DNA of 64,000 nt from RAM1 sp040376925 (GTDB lineage Bacteria > Pseudomonadota > Gammaproteobacteria > Burkholderiales > Burkholderiaceae_C): assembly GCA_040376925.1 (NCBI GenBank), contig JBEIPU010000003.1:12647-76646 (forward strand), in the 5' to 3' direction. Positions 25,020 to 33,304 of the stretch are shown in pieces (within the stretch, counting starts at the first letter, position 1; each line of letters starts with the position of its first letter). Below the pieces are notes generated by a model that was not told the DNA's origin, made no database searches, and saw nothing but the letters and a program-made list of their open reading frames with translations. The position numbers and the translations under genes were made by a program.

Positions 25020-25048
25020 GCGACGCCCTAACCAGGCGTCGCGTTTTT
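25020..25048 (+). terminator. Rho-independent terminator after the Tim44-like gene
   Basis: GCGACGCC (25020-25027), loop of 7, GGCGTCGC (25035-25042), then G and TTTTT. The loop contains the stop codon of the minus-strand NhaR-like gene, so the terminator of one gene and the last codons of the other share the same bases. Confidence 0.85.
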
Positions 25049-25942
25049 CAAGCCATCCAGCATCCGCTGCACCAGCGGATGCTGGATTTTTCTTTCTGCC
25101 GAGATCAGGTAGAACGCCTCGACCAGCTCGGGGCTGTCGCCGATCTGCACGATCGCGGGGTCGGCCAGCAGTTCCTTTTTTGACAGCAGCGACGCCGGAA
25201 AGGCGCCCATGCCGCTGCGGCCAAACGCCGCCAGCAATGCGCTGTCCTCAAACTCGCCGACGATATTCGGGCGCAGCCCCTCGCGTTCCAGCCAGTGGTC
25301 AATGCGCACACGCACGGCCGCATGCCCCGTGGGCAGCAGCAGCGGCATCTGCGCCAGGCAGGCCGGAAAGCGCAGGCGGCGCTTGCCGCCGACCTTGTCG
25401 GCCATGGCCGCCGGCGCAAACCACGCCAGCGGCGCCTCGCCGAGCTTATGGCTGTACAGGCGCAGGTTGGGGTTGTTGGTGGGCGCGGCGCGGTCGGCCA
25501 GGAGCGCGTCCAGCTTGTGCAGCGCCAGCTCGGCCAGCAGGCGGTCAAACTCATCTTCGTGGCACAGCAGCCGCGCGCCGGTGTCGGCCACCGCGGGGCG
25601 CAGCAGGTGGCGCACCACCAGCTTGGGCAGGCCGTCCGAAATGCCCACACGCAGGCGCAGCCCCACGCCGGTGGCGGCCTCGCGCACGGCAGCGGGTAGC
25701 GCCTCGCCCAGCTGGAAGATCTGCTCGGCCAGCGCCATGGCCGCCTCACCGCCTTCGGTCAGCACCAGCGCGCGGCCGGCGGGCTTGAACAGCGCATGGC
25801 CCAGGTCCTGCTCCAGCGCGCGCACCTGGGCGCTCACGGTCTGCACCGCCATGCCCAGCCGTTCGGCCGCGCGGGAGATGCCGCCTTCCTTGGCGACGAC
25901 CCAGAAGTAATACAGGTGGCGGAAGTTGAGCGGCGTGGCCAT
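25028..25942 (-). CDS. LysR-family regulator of the NhaR type
   Basis: 304 aa. The N-terminus LNFRHLYYFWVVAKEGG with the LysR helix-turn-helix, and the segments FPACLAQMPLLLPTG, NIVGEFEDSALLAAFGRSG and ISAERKIQHPLVQRM closely follow E. coli NhaR. NhaR activates a sodium/proton antiporter gene, but no antiporter is in this window. The start ATG 25942 precedes the conserved HTH by 7 residues. It lies 4 bases downstream of a solute-binding-protein gene on the same strand and is probably co-transcribed with it, which may point to a small-molecule signal handled by that protein. Confidence 0.86.
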   Translation of the reverse strand: MATPLNFRHLYYFWVVAKEGGISRAAERLGMAVQTVSAQVRALEQDLGHALFKPAGRALVLTEGGEAAMALAEQIFQLGEALPAAVREAATGVGLRLRVGISDGLPKLVVRHLLRPAVADTGARLLCHEDEFDRLLAELALHKLDALLADRAAPTNNPNLRLYSHKLGEAPLAWFAPAAMADKVGGKRRLRFPACLAQMPLLLPTGHAAVRVRIDHWLEREGLRPNIVGEFEDSALLAAFGRSGMGAFPASLLSKKELLADPAIVQIGDSPELVEAFYLISAERKIQHPLVQRMLDGLKNATPG

Positions 25943-25946
25943 GGGT

Positions 25947-26675
25947 TCAGGGCGCCACCGCCGCTCCGCTGATGCCGTGCCGTGCCAGTGCATCGGCCAC
26001 AAAGCCGCTGCGCTTCATGTCTTCCACATAGGCGGCCAATACCGCCGCAGCCTCGGGCCCACGGCTGCGCGGGCAGCCCATGGCCTGCTGGATCACCATG
26101 AAGTGCCCCGGCAACAGGCGCAGGCCGCCCAGGCGTTGCGCGTCTGCCTCCAGCTGCTGCTTCACTCCGGCGGCCACATCGGCGCCCTGCGCCAGGAAGT
26201 AGTCCACCACCGCCGGCGAGCTGGGCGCGCGCAGCAAGCTGGCGTGCCTGATCTCGCGGCTCAGGTACAGGTCGTAGGCGCTGCCCTGGCCCACCACCAC
26301 GCGCGTGCCGGCGCTGTCCACCTGCGCCATGGCGGTCAGCGGCGAATCATGGCGCACGGCGTAGCAGCCTTCGATCAGCACATAGGCCGCGGTGAAGTGG
26401 ATGCCTTCGCCGCGCTTGGGGTCGATGGCAAAAAACCCGATGTCGGCCTGCTCCTGCGTCACGGCGTCCACCGATTTGGCGGCGGTGTCAAACACCACCA
26501 GCTCCAGCGGCACCCCCAGGCGCTGGGCAAACCCGCGCGCCAGGTCCACCGATACGCCCCGGGCCGTGCCGGTGGCCGCATCGGGCGCGGCCAGGATCGG
26601 GTTGCCGGTATTGATGGACGCGCGCAGGCGGCCAGTGGGTGCCAGGGCGGCAATGAGTGCAGGGGTGAGGGTCAT
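25947..26675 (-). CDS. Solute-binding protein family 3 domain without signal peptide
   Basis: 242 aa with an amino-acid-type periplasmic binding fold: LRASINTGNPILAAPDAATG, GVSVDLARGFAQRLGVPLE, ADIGFFAIDPKRGEGIHF and YLSREIRHASLL. It begins almost directly with the first strand (MTLTPALIAALAPTG), with no hydrophobic signal and no upstream in-frame start. It may be cytoplasmic, or an enzyme or sensor derived from a binding protein. No permease or ATPase gene is adjacent; the only partner is the NhaR-like regulator 4 bases downstream. Confidence 0.75.
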   Translation of the reverse strand: MTLTPALIAALAPTGRLRASINTGNPILAAPDAATGTARGVSVDLARGFAQRLGVPLELVVFDTAAKSVDAVTQEQADIGFFAIDPKRGEGIHFTAAYVLIEGCYAVRHDSPLTAMAQVDSAGTRVVVGQGSAYDLYLSREIRHASLLRAPSSPAVVDYFLAQGADVAAGVKQQLEADAQRLGGLRLLPGHFMVIQQAMGCPRSRGPEAAAVLAAYVEDMKRSGFVADALARHGISGAAVAP

Positions 26676-26753
26676 GGCGCTGCGCGGGGGATGTAGTGGG
26701 CTTCAGGCGCCATGGTACCCACGCGCGAAGAACCCCATGGGAAAATCCCGCCC

Positions 26754-27587
26754 ATGTCCGCCCTGGTTCACACCGCCTTCTACAAGTTTGTCCCGCTCAC
26801 AGACCCCGACGGTGTGGCGGCGCAGCTCAGGCTGCGGCTGGCGCAAGGCGGCGCGCTAAGCGGCAGCGTCCTGCTGGCCACCGAGGGCATCAACGGCATG
26901 CTGGCGGGCACGGTGGACGCGGTAGACGCCATTGAAAAGGCGCTGTGTGAAGACGCAGCTTTCGCCGGCGCCTTCAGTGGCATGGCGTTCAAGCGCAGCG
27001 CCTGCCACACCCCGCCGTTTGCCCGGCTCAAGGTTCACGTCAAGAAGGAAATCGTGCCGCTGGGCATGGATGGGGTGGACGCGCGGCGCACCGGCATCAA
27101 TGTGCCACCGAAAGACTGGCGCGAACTGATCAAGTCCACCGACGTGGTGCTGCTGGACAACCGCAACAGCTTTGAGTACCGCCTGGGCCATTTTGCGGGC
27201 GCGGTGGACCCGGGCGTGGCGAACTTCCGCGACTTCCCGGCCTATGTGCAGGCCCACGCCGCGCAGTGGCAGGCGCAGGGCACGCGCGTGGCCATGTACT
27301 GCACCGGCGGCATCCGCTGCGAAAAGACCAGCGCCTGGATGCGGGGGCTGGGCCTGTCGGTGTACCAGCTGGACGGCGGCATCCTCAACTACTTCCAGCA
27401 GATGCCCGACGCGCAGCAGGACTGGCACGGCGAATGTTTTGTGTTTGACAACCGCGTGGCGCTGGACACGCGCCTGAACGAAACCGCCACCACGCTGGAA
27501 GACGTGTACGACGCCGGGCCCGACGGCGCCTGGCGCCTGGCGCGCGCGCGGCGGCTGGCGCTGGCCGCGCCGATGCCGGGCGGCTGA
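26754..27587 (+). CDS. trhO: TrhO: tRNA uridine(34) hydroxylase (rhodanese family)
   Basis: 277 aa. It has the TrhO/YceA N-terminal domain (HTAFYKFVPL, GSVLLATEGINGML), the segment RLKVHVKKEIVPLG and a rhodanese domain with the active-site loop YCTGGIRCEK (Cys183, Cys189). The enzyme makes 5-hydroxyuridine at the wobble position of tRNAs with oxygen, an early step to 5-methoxyuridine or cmo5U. ATG 26754 was chosen because the conserved region starts at once; an ATG 14 codons earlier is less likely. The stop is 2 bases before the pseudouridine synthase start. Confidence 0.93.
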   Translation: MSALVHTAFYKFVPLTDPDGVAAQLRLRLAQGGALSGSVLLATEGINGMLAGTVDAVDAIEKALCEDAAFAGAFSGMAFKRSACHTPPFARLKVHVKKEIVPLGMDGVDARRTGINVPPKDWRELIKSTDVVLLDNRNSFEYRLGHFAGAVDPGVANFRDFPAYVQAHAAQWQAQGTRVAMYCTGGIRCEKTSAWMRGLGLSVYQLDGGILNYFQQMPDAQQDWHGECFVFDNRVALDTRLNETATTLEDVYDAGPDGAWRLARARRLALAAPMPGG

Positions 27588-27589
27588 GC

Positions 27590-28495
27590 ATGCTGCCCGT
27601 ACGTGATGGCGTGGGAGCCAGCCAGGTCGGCCTGCCCGAAGGCCCATGGGCGCGCATGCTCGACTTCCTGGTGCAGCGCTTTCCCGCGATACCGGCCGCG
27701 CAGTGGCGCGAGCGCATGGCCTGTGGCGATGTGGTGGACGAAGCGGGCCGCTGCATCACGCCCGATCAGCCCTACGCCGCGCACGGCAAGCTGTACTACT
27801 ACCGCACGGTGCCGGGCGAGGCACCCAACGCCGCCCAGGCCACCGTGCTGTTTGAGGACGAGCTGCTGGTGGTGGCCGACAAGCCGCACTTCCTGCCTGT
27901 GACGCCATCGGGCAACTACCTGCAGGAAACCCTGCTGGTGCGCCTGCGCCGCCAGCTGGGGCTGGACACGCTGACGCCGCTGCACCGGCTGGACCGCGAG
28001 ACGGCGGGCGTGGTGCTGCTGGCCAAGCAGCCGGCCACCTGCGAGCATTACCACCGGCTGTTCTTCAGCCGCGGCATGACCAAGGTGTACGAGGCCATTG
28101 CGGCCAGCCCGCAGGGCACGGCGCTGCGCTTTCCGCTCACGCGGGCCAGCACGCTGGAGGAGGGTGAGCATTTCATGCAGATGCGCGAGGCGCCGGCTGA
28201 CGCCGCGGCCGTGCCCAATGCCAGCACCGACATCGAATGGCTGGAAACGCAGGGCGCCCATGCCCGCTACCGCCTGCGGCCGCTGACCGGGCGGCGCCAC
28301 CAGCTGCGCGTGCACATGGCCGCGCTGGGCCTGCCCATCCTGGGTGACCGCATCTACCCCGCGCTGCTGCCCCAGGGTGGCGACGAGCCGCACAACCCGC
28401 TGCGCCTGCTGGCGCAGGGCATTGCGTTTCGTGACCCCATCACGGGGCAGGACCGCAGCTTCGTGAGCCGCCAGCAGCTGCACTTTCCCGCGTAA
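27590..28495 (+). CDS. RluA-family pseudouridine synthase
   Basis: 301 aa. The catalytic motif is HRLDRETAG with Asp135, and further family motifs are FEDELLVVADKPHFLPV, the KVYEAI strand and LRPLTGRRHQLRVHMAALGLPILGD in segments. It isomerises uridine in rRNA or tRNA. The RluA N-terminal S4 domain appears shortened (AQWRERMACGDVV). It follows trhO by 2 bases, so two RNA-modifying enzymes share an operon. The exact target (RluA, TruC or RluD type) cannot be told. Confidence 0.9.
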   Translation: MLPVRDGVGASQVGLPEGPWARMLDFLVQRFPAIPAAQWRERMACGDVVDEAGRCITPDQPYAAHGKLYYYRTVPGEAPNAAQATVLFEDELLVVADKPHFLPVTPSGNYLQETLLVRLRRQLGLDTLTPLHRLDRETAGVVLLAKQPATCEHYHRLFFSRGMTKVYEAIAASPQGTALRFPLTRASTLEEGEHFMQMREAPADAAAVPNASTDIEWLETQGAHARYRLRPLTGRRHQLRVHMAALGLPILGDRIYPALLPQGGDEPHNPLRLLAQGIAFRDPITGQDRSFVSRQQLHFPA

Positions 28496-28581
28496 CAGCG
28501 TGTGCGCGTAGTTCTGCGCTGACAGCAGGCGGGTTGGCTGTGCTGACGGGCGCGGGCCCCGGGTGGGCCTAGATTGAAAAG

Positions 28582-28615
28582 CCGGCGCCGCACTGATGCG
28601 CCGGTGAATCTTTTT
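28582..28615 (+). terminator. Probable terminator between the pseudouridine synthase and hemerythrin genes
   Basis: CCGGCGC (28582-28588), loop of 9, GCGCCGG (28598-28604), then TGAATC and TTTTT. The 7-base GC stem with a delayed T run lies 87 bases after the stop at 28495. Confidence 0.5.
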
Positions 28616-28640
28616 CTTTCAAACACCCAGGAGCCCCACC

Positions 28641-29129
28641 ATGAGCAAAGCACCCCCGAAAAAAGGCGACGCCGTCGACCTGCTGGACGCCGACCATGTC
28701 GCCGTCAAGAAGCTGTTCCAGCAATTCAACAAGCTGGCCGAAGCTGACGCACCCGCCACCCAGCGCAAACAGCTGGCGGACCAGATCTGCCAGGAACTGA
28801 CCGTCCATGCGCAACTGGAAGAAGAGCTGTTTTACCCGCCGGTGCGTGAGGCCATTGGCAAGGACGACATCATGGACGAGGCCGACGTGGAGCATGCCAG
28901 CGCCAAGGACCTGATCGCGCAGATCGAGGCGATGGACGCCGACGCGAGTCACTTCAACGCCAAGGTGAAAGTGCTGGGCGAAATGATCGACCACCACGTG
29001 ACCGAAGAGCGCGAAAAAATGTTCCCGCAGGCGCGCAAAAGCGGCCTGGACCTGGTGGCCATGGTGCCGGGGCTGCAAGAGCGCAAGGCACTGCTGAAGC
29101 ATGAACTGGGCGAGGGCGTGGCGGCCTGA
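28641..29129 (+). CDS. Hemerythrin HHE-domain protein
   Basis: 162 aa, four-helix bundle. Metal-ligand candidates appear in the expected order: DADHVAVKKLF, TVHAQLEEELFYP, EADVEHASAKDLI and MIDHHVTEEREKMFP. Such proteins bind a di-iron centre and oxygen or nitric oxide and are linked to redox or nitrosative stress. CAGGAG lies before the ATG. It is a single gene between a probable terminator and the serine hydrolase gene. Confidence 0.9.
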   Translation: MSKAPPKKGDAVDLLDADHVAVKKLFQQFNKLAEADAPATQRKQLADQICQELTVHAQLEEELFYPPVREAIGKDDIMDEADVEHASAKDLIAQIEAMDADASHFNAKVKVLGEMIDHHVTEEREKMFPQARKSGLDLVAMVPGLQERKALLKHELGEGVAA

Positions 29130-29209
29130 GCCGTGCGCTGCGGCTGATCGCAGACAATGGCCGGCACGGTGCCCCACCGGGGGCGCCACCACCCACGGGG
29201 ACTGCCGCC

Positions 29210-30415
29210 ATGAAGCTCAAGACAATCGCCCTCGGCCTGCTGGCCGCGGTGGCCGTGGCCGGCACCGCCGGCTGGTTCAGCCTGGACAAGGAAACGCGGG
29301 GCCTGCTGGCCACCGTGCCCACCAACCGCGACCTGCTGTTCTGGACGGTGCCGCAGCGCGACGCTGCCTTTCGCGCGCTGGACCGCATCCCGCTGCTGGC
29401 CAGGGCCCGGCCCATCGGCGCGGGCAGCACGCCATCGCTCCTGCCCGCGGGCGCGCCGCTGAAACTGGGCATGGACGTGGACGCCTTCATGGCCGCGCAG
29501 CGCAGCGCGGCGGTGATCGTGCTGCACGACGGCAAGCTGCGGCTGGAGCGTTACGGCCTGGGCTTTGATGCGAACGGCCGCTGGACCAGCTTTTCAGTGG
29601 CCAAGTCCATGACATCCACGCTGGTGGGCGCGGCCATCCGCGACGGGCATATCAAGAGCATGGACGACAAGGTCAGCGACTACATCCCGCAAATGAAGGG
29701 CTCGGCCTATGACGACGTGAGCATCCGCCAGCTGCTGACCATGACCTCGGGTGTGCGCTGGAATGAAGATTACGCCGACCCGAATTCCGACGTGGCGCGC
29801 TTCAACAACCACAAGCCCGAGCCCGGCGTGGACGCGCTTGTGAGCTATATGCGCCAGCTGCCGCGCGTCGCACCGGCCGGCACGCGCTGGCACTACAGCA
29901 CGGGCGAGACCAACCTGGTGGGCATTCTGCTGGCGCAGGCGACGAACAAGCCGCTGGCCACCTACCTGTCTGAAAAAATCTGGGTGCCAGCGGGCATGGA
30001 ACAGCAGGCCACCTGGATCCTGAGCAAGACAGGCCAGGAGATCAGCGGCTGTTGCATCCAGGCGGCCACACGCGACTTTGCGCTCGTGGGTCAGTTCATC
30101 ATGAACGGTGCCATGGTCAACGGCACCAGCATCGTGCCCGACGGCTGGCTGGCCGAGGCCACCACCACCCGCATGCCCATCGGCCAGGCCGACCGCGGCT
30201 ACGGCTACCAGTGGTGGACCTATGCCGACGGCAGCTATTCAGCGCGCGGCATTTTCGGCCAGGGCATCTTCATCGACCCGAAACGCAAGCTGGTCGTCGC
30301 GCTGAATGCCAACTGGGGCACCGGCGCCAACGACCGTGGTTCCAGCGCCCAGCGCGAGGCGTTCTACCAGGCGGTGCAAAAGGCGATCGACGACGAAGCA
30401 GGCGCAGCCCGCTGA
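29210..30415 (+). CDS. Beta-lactamase-fold serine hydrolase
   Basis: 401 aa with an N-terminal signal or anchor (TIALGLLAAVAVAGTAGWF). The class C/penicillin-binding-type motifs are SVAK (Ser129, Lys132), a tyrosine motif in WHYSTGETN, and a C-terminal GIFGQGIFIDP in place of KTG. LLTMTSGVRWNEDY is typical of the esterase and 6-aminohexanoate hydrolase branch. It is probably periplasmic and acts on esters or amides; true beta-lactamase activity is not implied. It stands alone with 80 bases to the hemerythrin gene. Confidence 0.87.
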   Translation: MKLKTIALGLLAAVAVAGTAGWFSLDKETRGLLATVPTNRDLLFWTVPQRDAAFRALDRIPLLARARPIGAGSTPSLLPAGAPLKLGMDVDAFMAAQRSAAVIVLHDGKLRLERYGLGFDANGRWTSFSVAKSMTSTLVGAAIRDGHIKSMDDKVSDYIPQMKGSAYDDVSIRQLLTMTSGVRWNEDYADPNSDVARFNNHKPEPGVDALVSYMRQLPRVAPAGTRWHYSTGETNLVGILLAQATNKPLATYLSEKIWVPAGMEQQATWILSKTGQEISGCCIQAATRDFALVGQFIMNGAMVNGTSIVPDGWLAEATTTRMPIGQADRGYGYQWWTYADGSYSARGIFGQGIFIDPKRKLVVALNANWGTGANDRGSSAQREAFYQAVQKAIDDEAGAAR

Positions 30416-30435
30416 GCGCCCCGATCGGGCAAGGG

Positions 30436-30630
30436 CTACTTGCTTTTGTCCTTGCTGGTGGCTTGCGTGCTGCCGGTCGTCAGCCGACCGCGCTTGACCA
30501 GAGCCTCGCGCAACAGGAACTCCACCTGCGCATTGGCGCTGCGCAGCTCCTGTGCGGCCAGGCGTTCGATTTCCGCCCACAGGACGGGATCGATCCGCAG
30601 GGGAAACGCCTTCTTGCCGGGGCTTGCCAT
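30436..30630 (-). CDS. Small ribbon-helix-helix (Arc/HicB-like) DNA-binding protein
   Basis: 64 aa. KAFPLRIDPVLWAEIERLAAQ is the RHH strand and first helix, and LRSANAQVEFLLREAL the second helix (the N-x-Q-V-E-F-L-L pattern of Arc-type proteins). The C-terminus is a Ser/Thr/Lys tail. ATG 30630 is 32 bases after the SPFH gene stop, so both are on one transcript. It is a strong candidate for the regulator that binds the palindrome in front of the SPFH gene. Confidence 0.82.
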   Translation of the reverse strand: MASPGKKAFPLRIDPVLWAEIERLAAQELRSANAQVEFLLREALVKRGRLTTGSTQATSKDKSK

Positions 30631-30662
30631 GGAAAAGGGATCGTCGGCGCGGTTCGCGCGGG

Positions 30663-31559
30663 TCAGTTGTAAAGCGTGCCGGCGTTGATCACCGGCTGGG
30701 CATTGTTGTCTGAACACAGTACCACCAGCAGGTTGGACACCATGGCCGCCTTGCGCTCGTCGTCCAGCGTGACCAGGTTGCGTTCAGACAGGCCGTTGAG
30801 CGCGGCTTCCACCATGCCCACGGCGCCGGCCACGATCTGGTGGCGAGCGCTGACGATGGCCGTGGCCTGCTGGCGGCGCAGCATCACCTGGGCAATCTCG
30901 GGCGCATAAGCCAGGTGTGTCAGCTTGGCGTCCAGCACCTCCACGCCGGCGGTGGAAAAGCGCTGGTTCAGGTCGTCCTTGAGGGCATTGGCCACAGTGT
31001 CCAGCCCGGCGCGCAGCGTGACTTCATCGGCGTCCAGGTCCTCGCCGCTGTCATAGGCGTACAGCGTGGCCAGGTGGCGGATGGCGGCCTCGGCCTGGAT
31101 GGTGACGAATCGGGTGTAGTCGTCGATGTCGAACACGGCCTGCGCCGTGTCGTGAACGCGCCAGACCACCGCCGCGCCGATTTCCACCGGGTTGCCGCGC
31201 TTGTCATTGACCTTTAGCGGCGCGGTGTTCAGGTTGCGTGCACGCAGCGATATCTTTTTGCCGCTTTGCAGCGGGTTGCGCCAGCGCAGGCCCTCGGTGC
31301 GGTCGGTGCCCTGGTACTTGCCGAACAGCGTGAGGATCACGCCTTCATTGGGCTGCAGCATGTACAGGCCTATCAGCACCACGATGCCGCTGGCCAGCAG
31401 CGCCATGCCCAGCAGACCGGGGGCCATGCGCTGTGACAGCACCAGCACGCCCAGGCTTGCCAGCAGCACGCCGGCCGCCGCCATGGCATAGCCGTTTTGC
31501 GATTGGTAGGGCTTCTCGCGGGTGGTTTGCCGCGCGGGGGTGACCAGAGGATGGACCAT
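30663..31559 (-). CDS. SPFH/band 7 domain membrane protein
   Basis: 298 aa. Two membrane segments (MAAAGVLLASLGVLVL and LLGMALLASGIVVLIGLYML) precede an SPFH domain: PNEGVILTLFGKYQGTDRTEG, LNTAPLKVNDKRGNPVEIG, FVTIQAEAAIRHLA and the coiled region with DLNQRFSTAGVEVLDAKLTHLAYAPEI in parts. SPFH proteins build membrane microdomains and often modulate proteases. ATG 31559 has TGGAG upstream. A TTGACA -35 and a palindrome over the -10 region precede it, and the RHH gene follows, so autoregulation is likely. Confidence 0.9.
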   Translation of the reverse strand: MVHPLVTPARQTTREKPYQSQNGYAMAAAGVLLASLGVLVLSQRMAPGLLGMALLASGIVVLIGLYMLQPNEGVILTLFGKYQGTDRTEGLRWRNPLQSGKKISLRARNLNTAPLKVNDKRGNPVEIGAAVVWRVHDTAQAVFDIDDYTRFVTIQAEAAIRHLATLYAYDSGEDLDADEVTLRAGLDTVANALKDDLNQRFSTAGVEVLDAKLTHLAYAPEIAQVMLRRQQATAIVSARHQIVAGAVGMVEAALNGLSERNLVTLDDERKAAMVSNLLVVLCSDNNAQPVINAGTLYN

Positions 31560-31574
31560 GGTTGACTCCAGGAA

Positions 31575-31614
31575 AAAGTGATATCACTTTAATATCTTCC
31601 AGGAGGTGTGTCAA
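31575..31614 (-). promoter_or_regulatory. Promoter and palindromic operator of the SPFH-RHH operon
   Basis: Read on the minus strand, TTGACA (31614-31609), a 17-base spacer and TAAAGT (31591-31586) make a good promoter. A perfect 16-base palindrome, AAAGTGATATCACTTT, covers 31575-31590 and overlaps the -10 element, the position of a repressor site. A further GATATT half-like element lies at the spacer edge. Confidence 0.62.
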
Positions 31615-31671
31615 ACAGCTTGCCGGGGTGCCCTCAAGCTGCGCCAGGCGCTCAGTACACTCGACGCCATC

Positions 31672-32271
31672 ATGAACCTGCTCTCCCTGGCGATCCTGGC
31701 CGCCATTGCCCTGTGGTTTGTCCGCTCCAAAGACCAGCGCCAGCGCATTGCATTGCTGGCCAGCCACCTGGGCCAGCACCAGATTGAAAAGCACATGGAA
31801 ACATTGACCCAGGGCTACCTGCGTGCGCTGGGCGAGGCCGATGGGGAACGGCGCGGGCAGATCTTCAGCATGCTGCAATCCACCGAACAGCTGCTGGCCA
31901 CGCAGATGCGGGCGCTGGCGGTGGACTTTGCGCGGGTGGACGCGGCCCATGCGCGCGTGAGCCGCCTGCCGCTGTACTTGCCCTGGGTCACGCAGCTGCT
32001 GCCGCGCGCCACATTTGACATGCGCCAGGCGCTGGTGGTGCATGCCGACGGCATCGGCCGCATGGTGGACGCAGTGGACCTGCCGGCGCGCGAGCGGGCC
32101 TTCACGCTGTCGGCGGAGCTTTTCTTGCTGCAGCACACCTGCCACTGGTTCTGCAAGTCGCGCATGGTCGCGTCGGCGCGCATGCTGGCGCGCCACCAGA
32201 CAGCGTATGCGCAGCTGGTGCAGTCGGTGTCGGCGCCAACACGCGCCGCGTACCAGGCCCTGGTGGGGTAG
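31672..32271 (+). CDS. Membrane-anchored protein of unknown function
   Basis: 199 aa. It has a single N-terminal membrane helix (LLSLAILAAIALWFV) followed by a mostly alpha-helical cytoplasmic part rich in Ala, Arg, His and Gln. ATG 31672 was chosen because it starts right at the helix; an upstream start would add 22 residues of no character. No domain is recognised. Its stop is one base from the stop of the convergent MipA/OmpV gene. Confidence 0.65.
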   Translation: MNLLSLAILAAIALWFVRSKDQRQRIALLASHLGQHQIEKHMETLTQGYLRALGEADGERRGQIFSMLQSTEQLLATQMRALAVDFARVDAAHARVSRLPLYLPWVTQLLPRATFDMRQALVVHADGIGRMVDAVDLPARERAFTLSAELFLLQHTCHWFCKSRMVASARMLARHQTAYAQLVQSVSAPTRAAYQALVG

Positions 32272-32272
32272 C

Positions 32273-33106
32273 TCAGTCGACCGCAGGCCGGTCTGATTGC
32301 GCCCAGGTGTAGGCCACGCCCACCCCCACGGTGACGCCGGTTGTCTGGCGCACCAGCGGGCTGGCCTTGTTGGCCGCGCCGGCCACGCTTTGCAGCCGGG
32401 TGAACGCAAACAGCCGCCAGTCGGGCGCCAGCTGGCGCGACGCCGCCAGCGACAGGCGCCAGGCCACCAGGCCGCTTTCGGCGGTGTAGGCCGGTCGGCC
32501 CGGTGTGGCATAGCGCGGCGCCACGCCATAGAAGGTATCGGCCAGCTTGCGGTTGGCAAACACGGCGCTCACGCCGGTGCTGTAGCGCCAGCCGTTGGCG
32601 CCGGCGCGTTCGAACTGCAGCTCTGGCTCGAACGCCACGCCGCGGCTGGCCGCACCGTCGCTCAGGTCGAACACGCCGCGCAGCGGAAACTCCGCTTGCC
32701 AGCGGCCGCCCAGCGCCGGGCCCAGGTCCCATTTGAGCCGGGGACCAAATTCCACGAGCGTGCCCAGGTCGGGCATGCCGCGGCGCGCTTCGATGTCGTC
32801 GGAGCTGGAGCCGAATGCGCCGGACACGCCGATGTCCACTTCCACCGTGGGCGTCTTCAGCGCACGCAGCCCCAGGGCATTGCGGTCAGCGCGAAAGTAT
32901 TGGCCGCGGTAGATGAAATAGGGCAGGGCGATCGCGCCATTGACCTGCTTGTCCGACCCCGGGTAGGCTTGCTGGCTGTAGGCGGCGCCAAACGCGCCCA
33001 GCTCCCACAGGGGCTGGGCCGGCGCCTGCTGGGCGGCGGCGCAAAGGGGTGCCAGCGCGAGCAGCACGGCGGCATGAGAGGCTGAAAGCTGGGGCGGGTA
33101 GGTCAT
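32273..33106 (-). CDS. MipA/OmpV family outer-membrane protein
   Basis: 277 aa. A signal peptide (AAVLLALAPLCAAAQ) is followed by an outer-membrane barrel with MipA/OmpV hallmarks: WELGAFGAAYSQQAYPGSD, LPYFIYRGQYFRADRNALG and a C-terminal VGVGVAYTW. MipA scaffolds murein hydrolase complexes in E. coli; other members have unknown or transport-related roles. The start MTYPPQL at 33106 gives a clean signal peptide; the open frame upstream lacks one. Confidence 0.88.
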   Translation of the reverse strand: MTYPPQLSASHAAVLLALAPLCAAAQQAPAQPLWELGAFGAAYSQQAYPGSDKQVNGAIALPYFIYRGQYFRADRNALGLRALKTPTVEVDIGVSGAFGSSSDDIEARRGMPDLGTLVEFGPRLKWDLGPALGGRWQAEFPLRGVFDLSDGAASRGVAFEPELQFERAGANGWRYSTGVSAVFANRKLADTFYGVAPRYATPGRPAYTAESGLVAWRLSLAASRQLAPDWRLFAFTRLQSVAGAANKASPLVRQTTGVTVGVGVAYTWAQSDRPAVD

Positions 33107-33304
33107 GGGTGTACTGCGCAAAAAGGATGTGGCGAGCATAGCGGCCGGCCAAAGACCCCTGGCTTGCATCCGGTACGCGCAGTGTGTGATGAAGATCAAG
33201 TCACGCAAGTCCGCCTGGGCGCACAGTGGATGCATCGAATGACCTTGATGCAACCCTGATCTACATGGGCGGTGGCCCGGCAGTGATGTACGCCGCGGAA
33301 ACCA

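Noticed and set aside
29210..30415. Beta-lactamase resistance gene
   Set aside because: Motifs fit the broad serine hydrolase family and KTG is not present, so resistance cannot be claimed.
30416..30435. CCCGATCGGG palindrome between the serine hydrolase and RHH genes as a terminator
   Set aside because: Only a 10-base palindrome without a loop of normal size or a T run.
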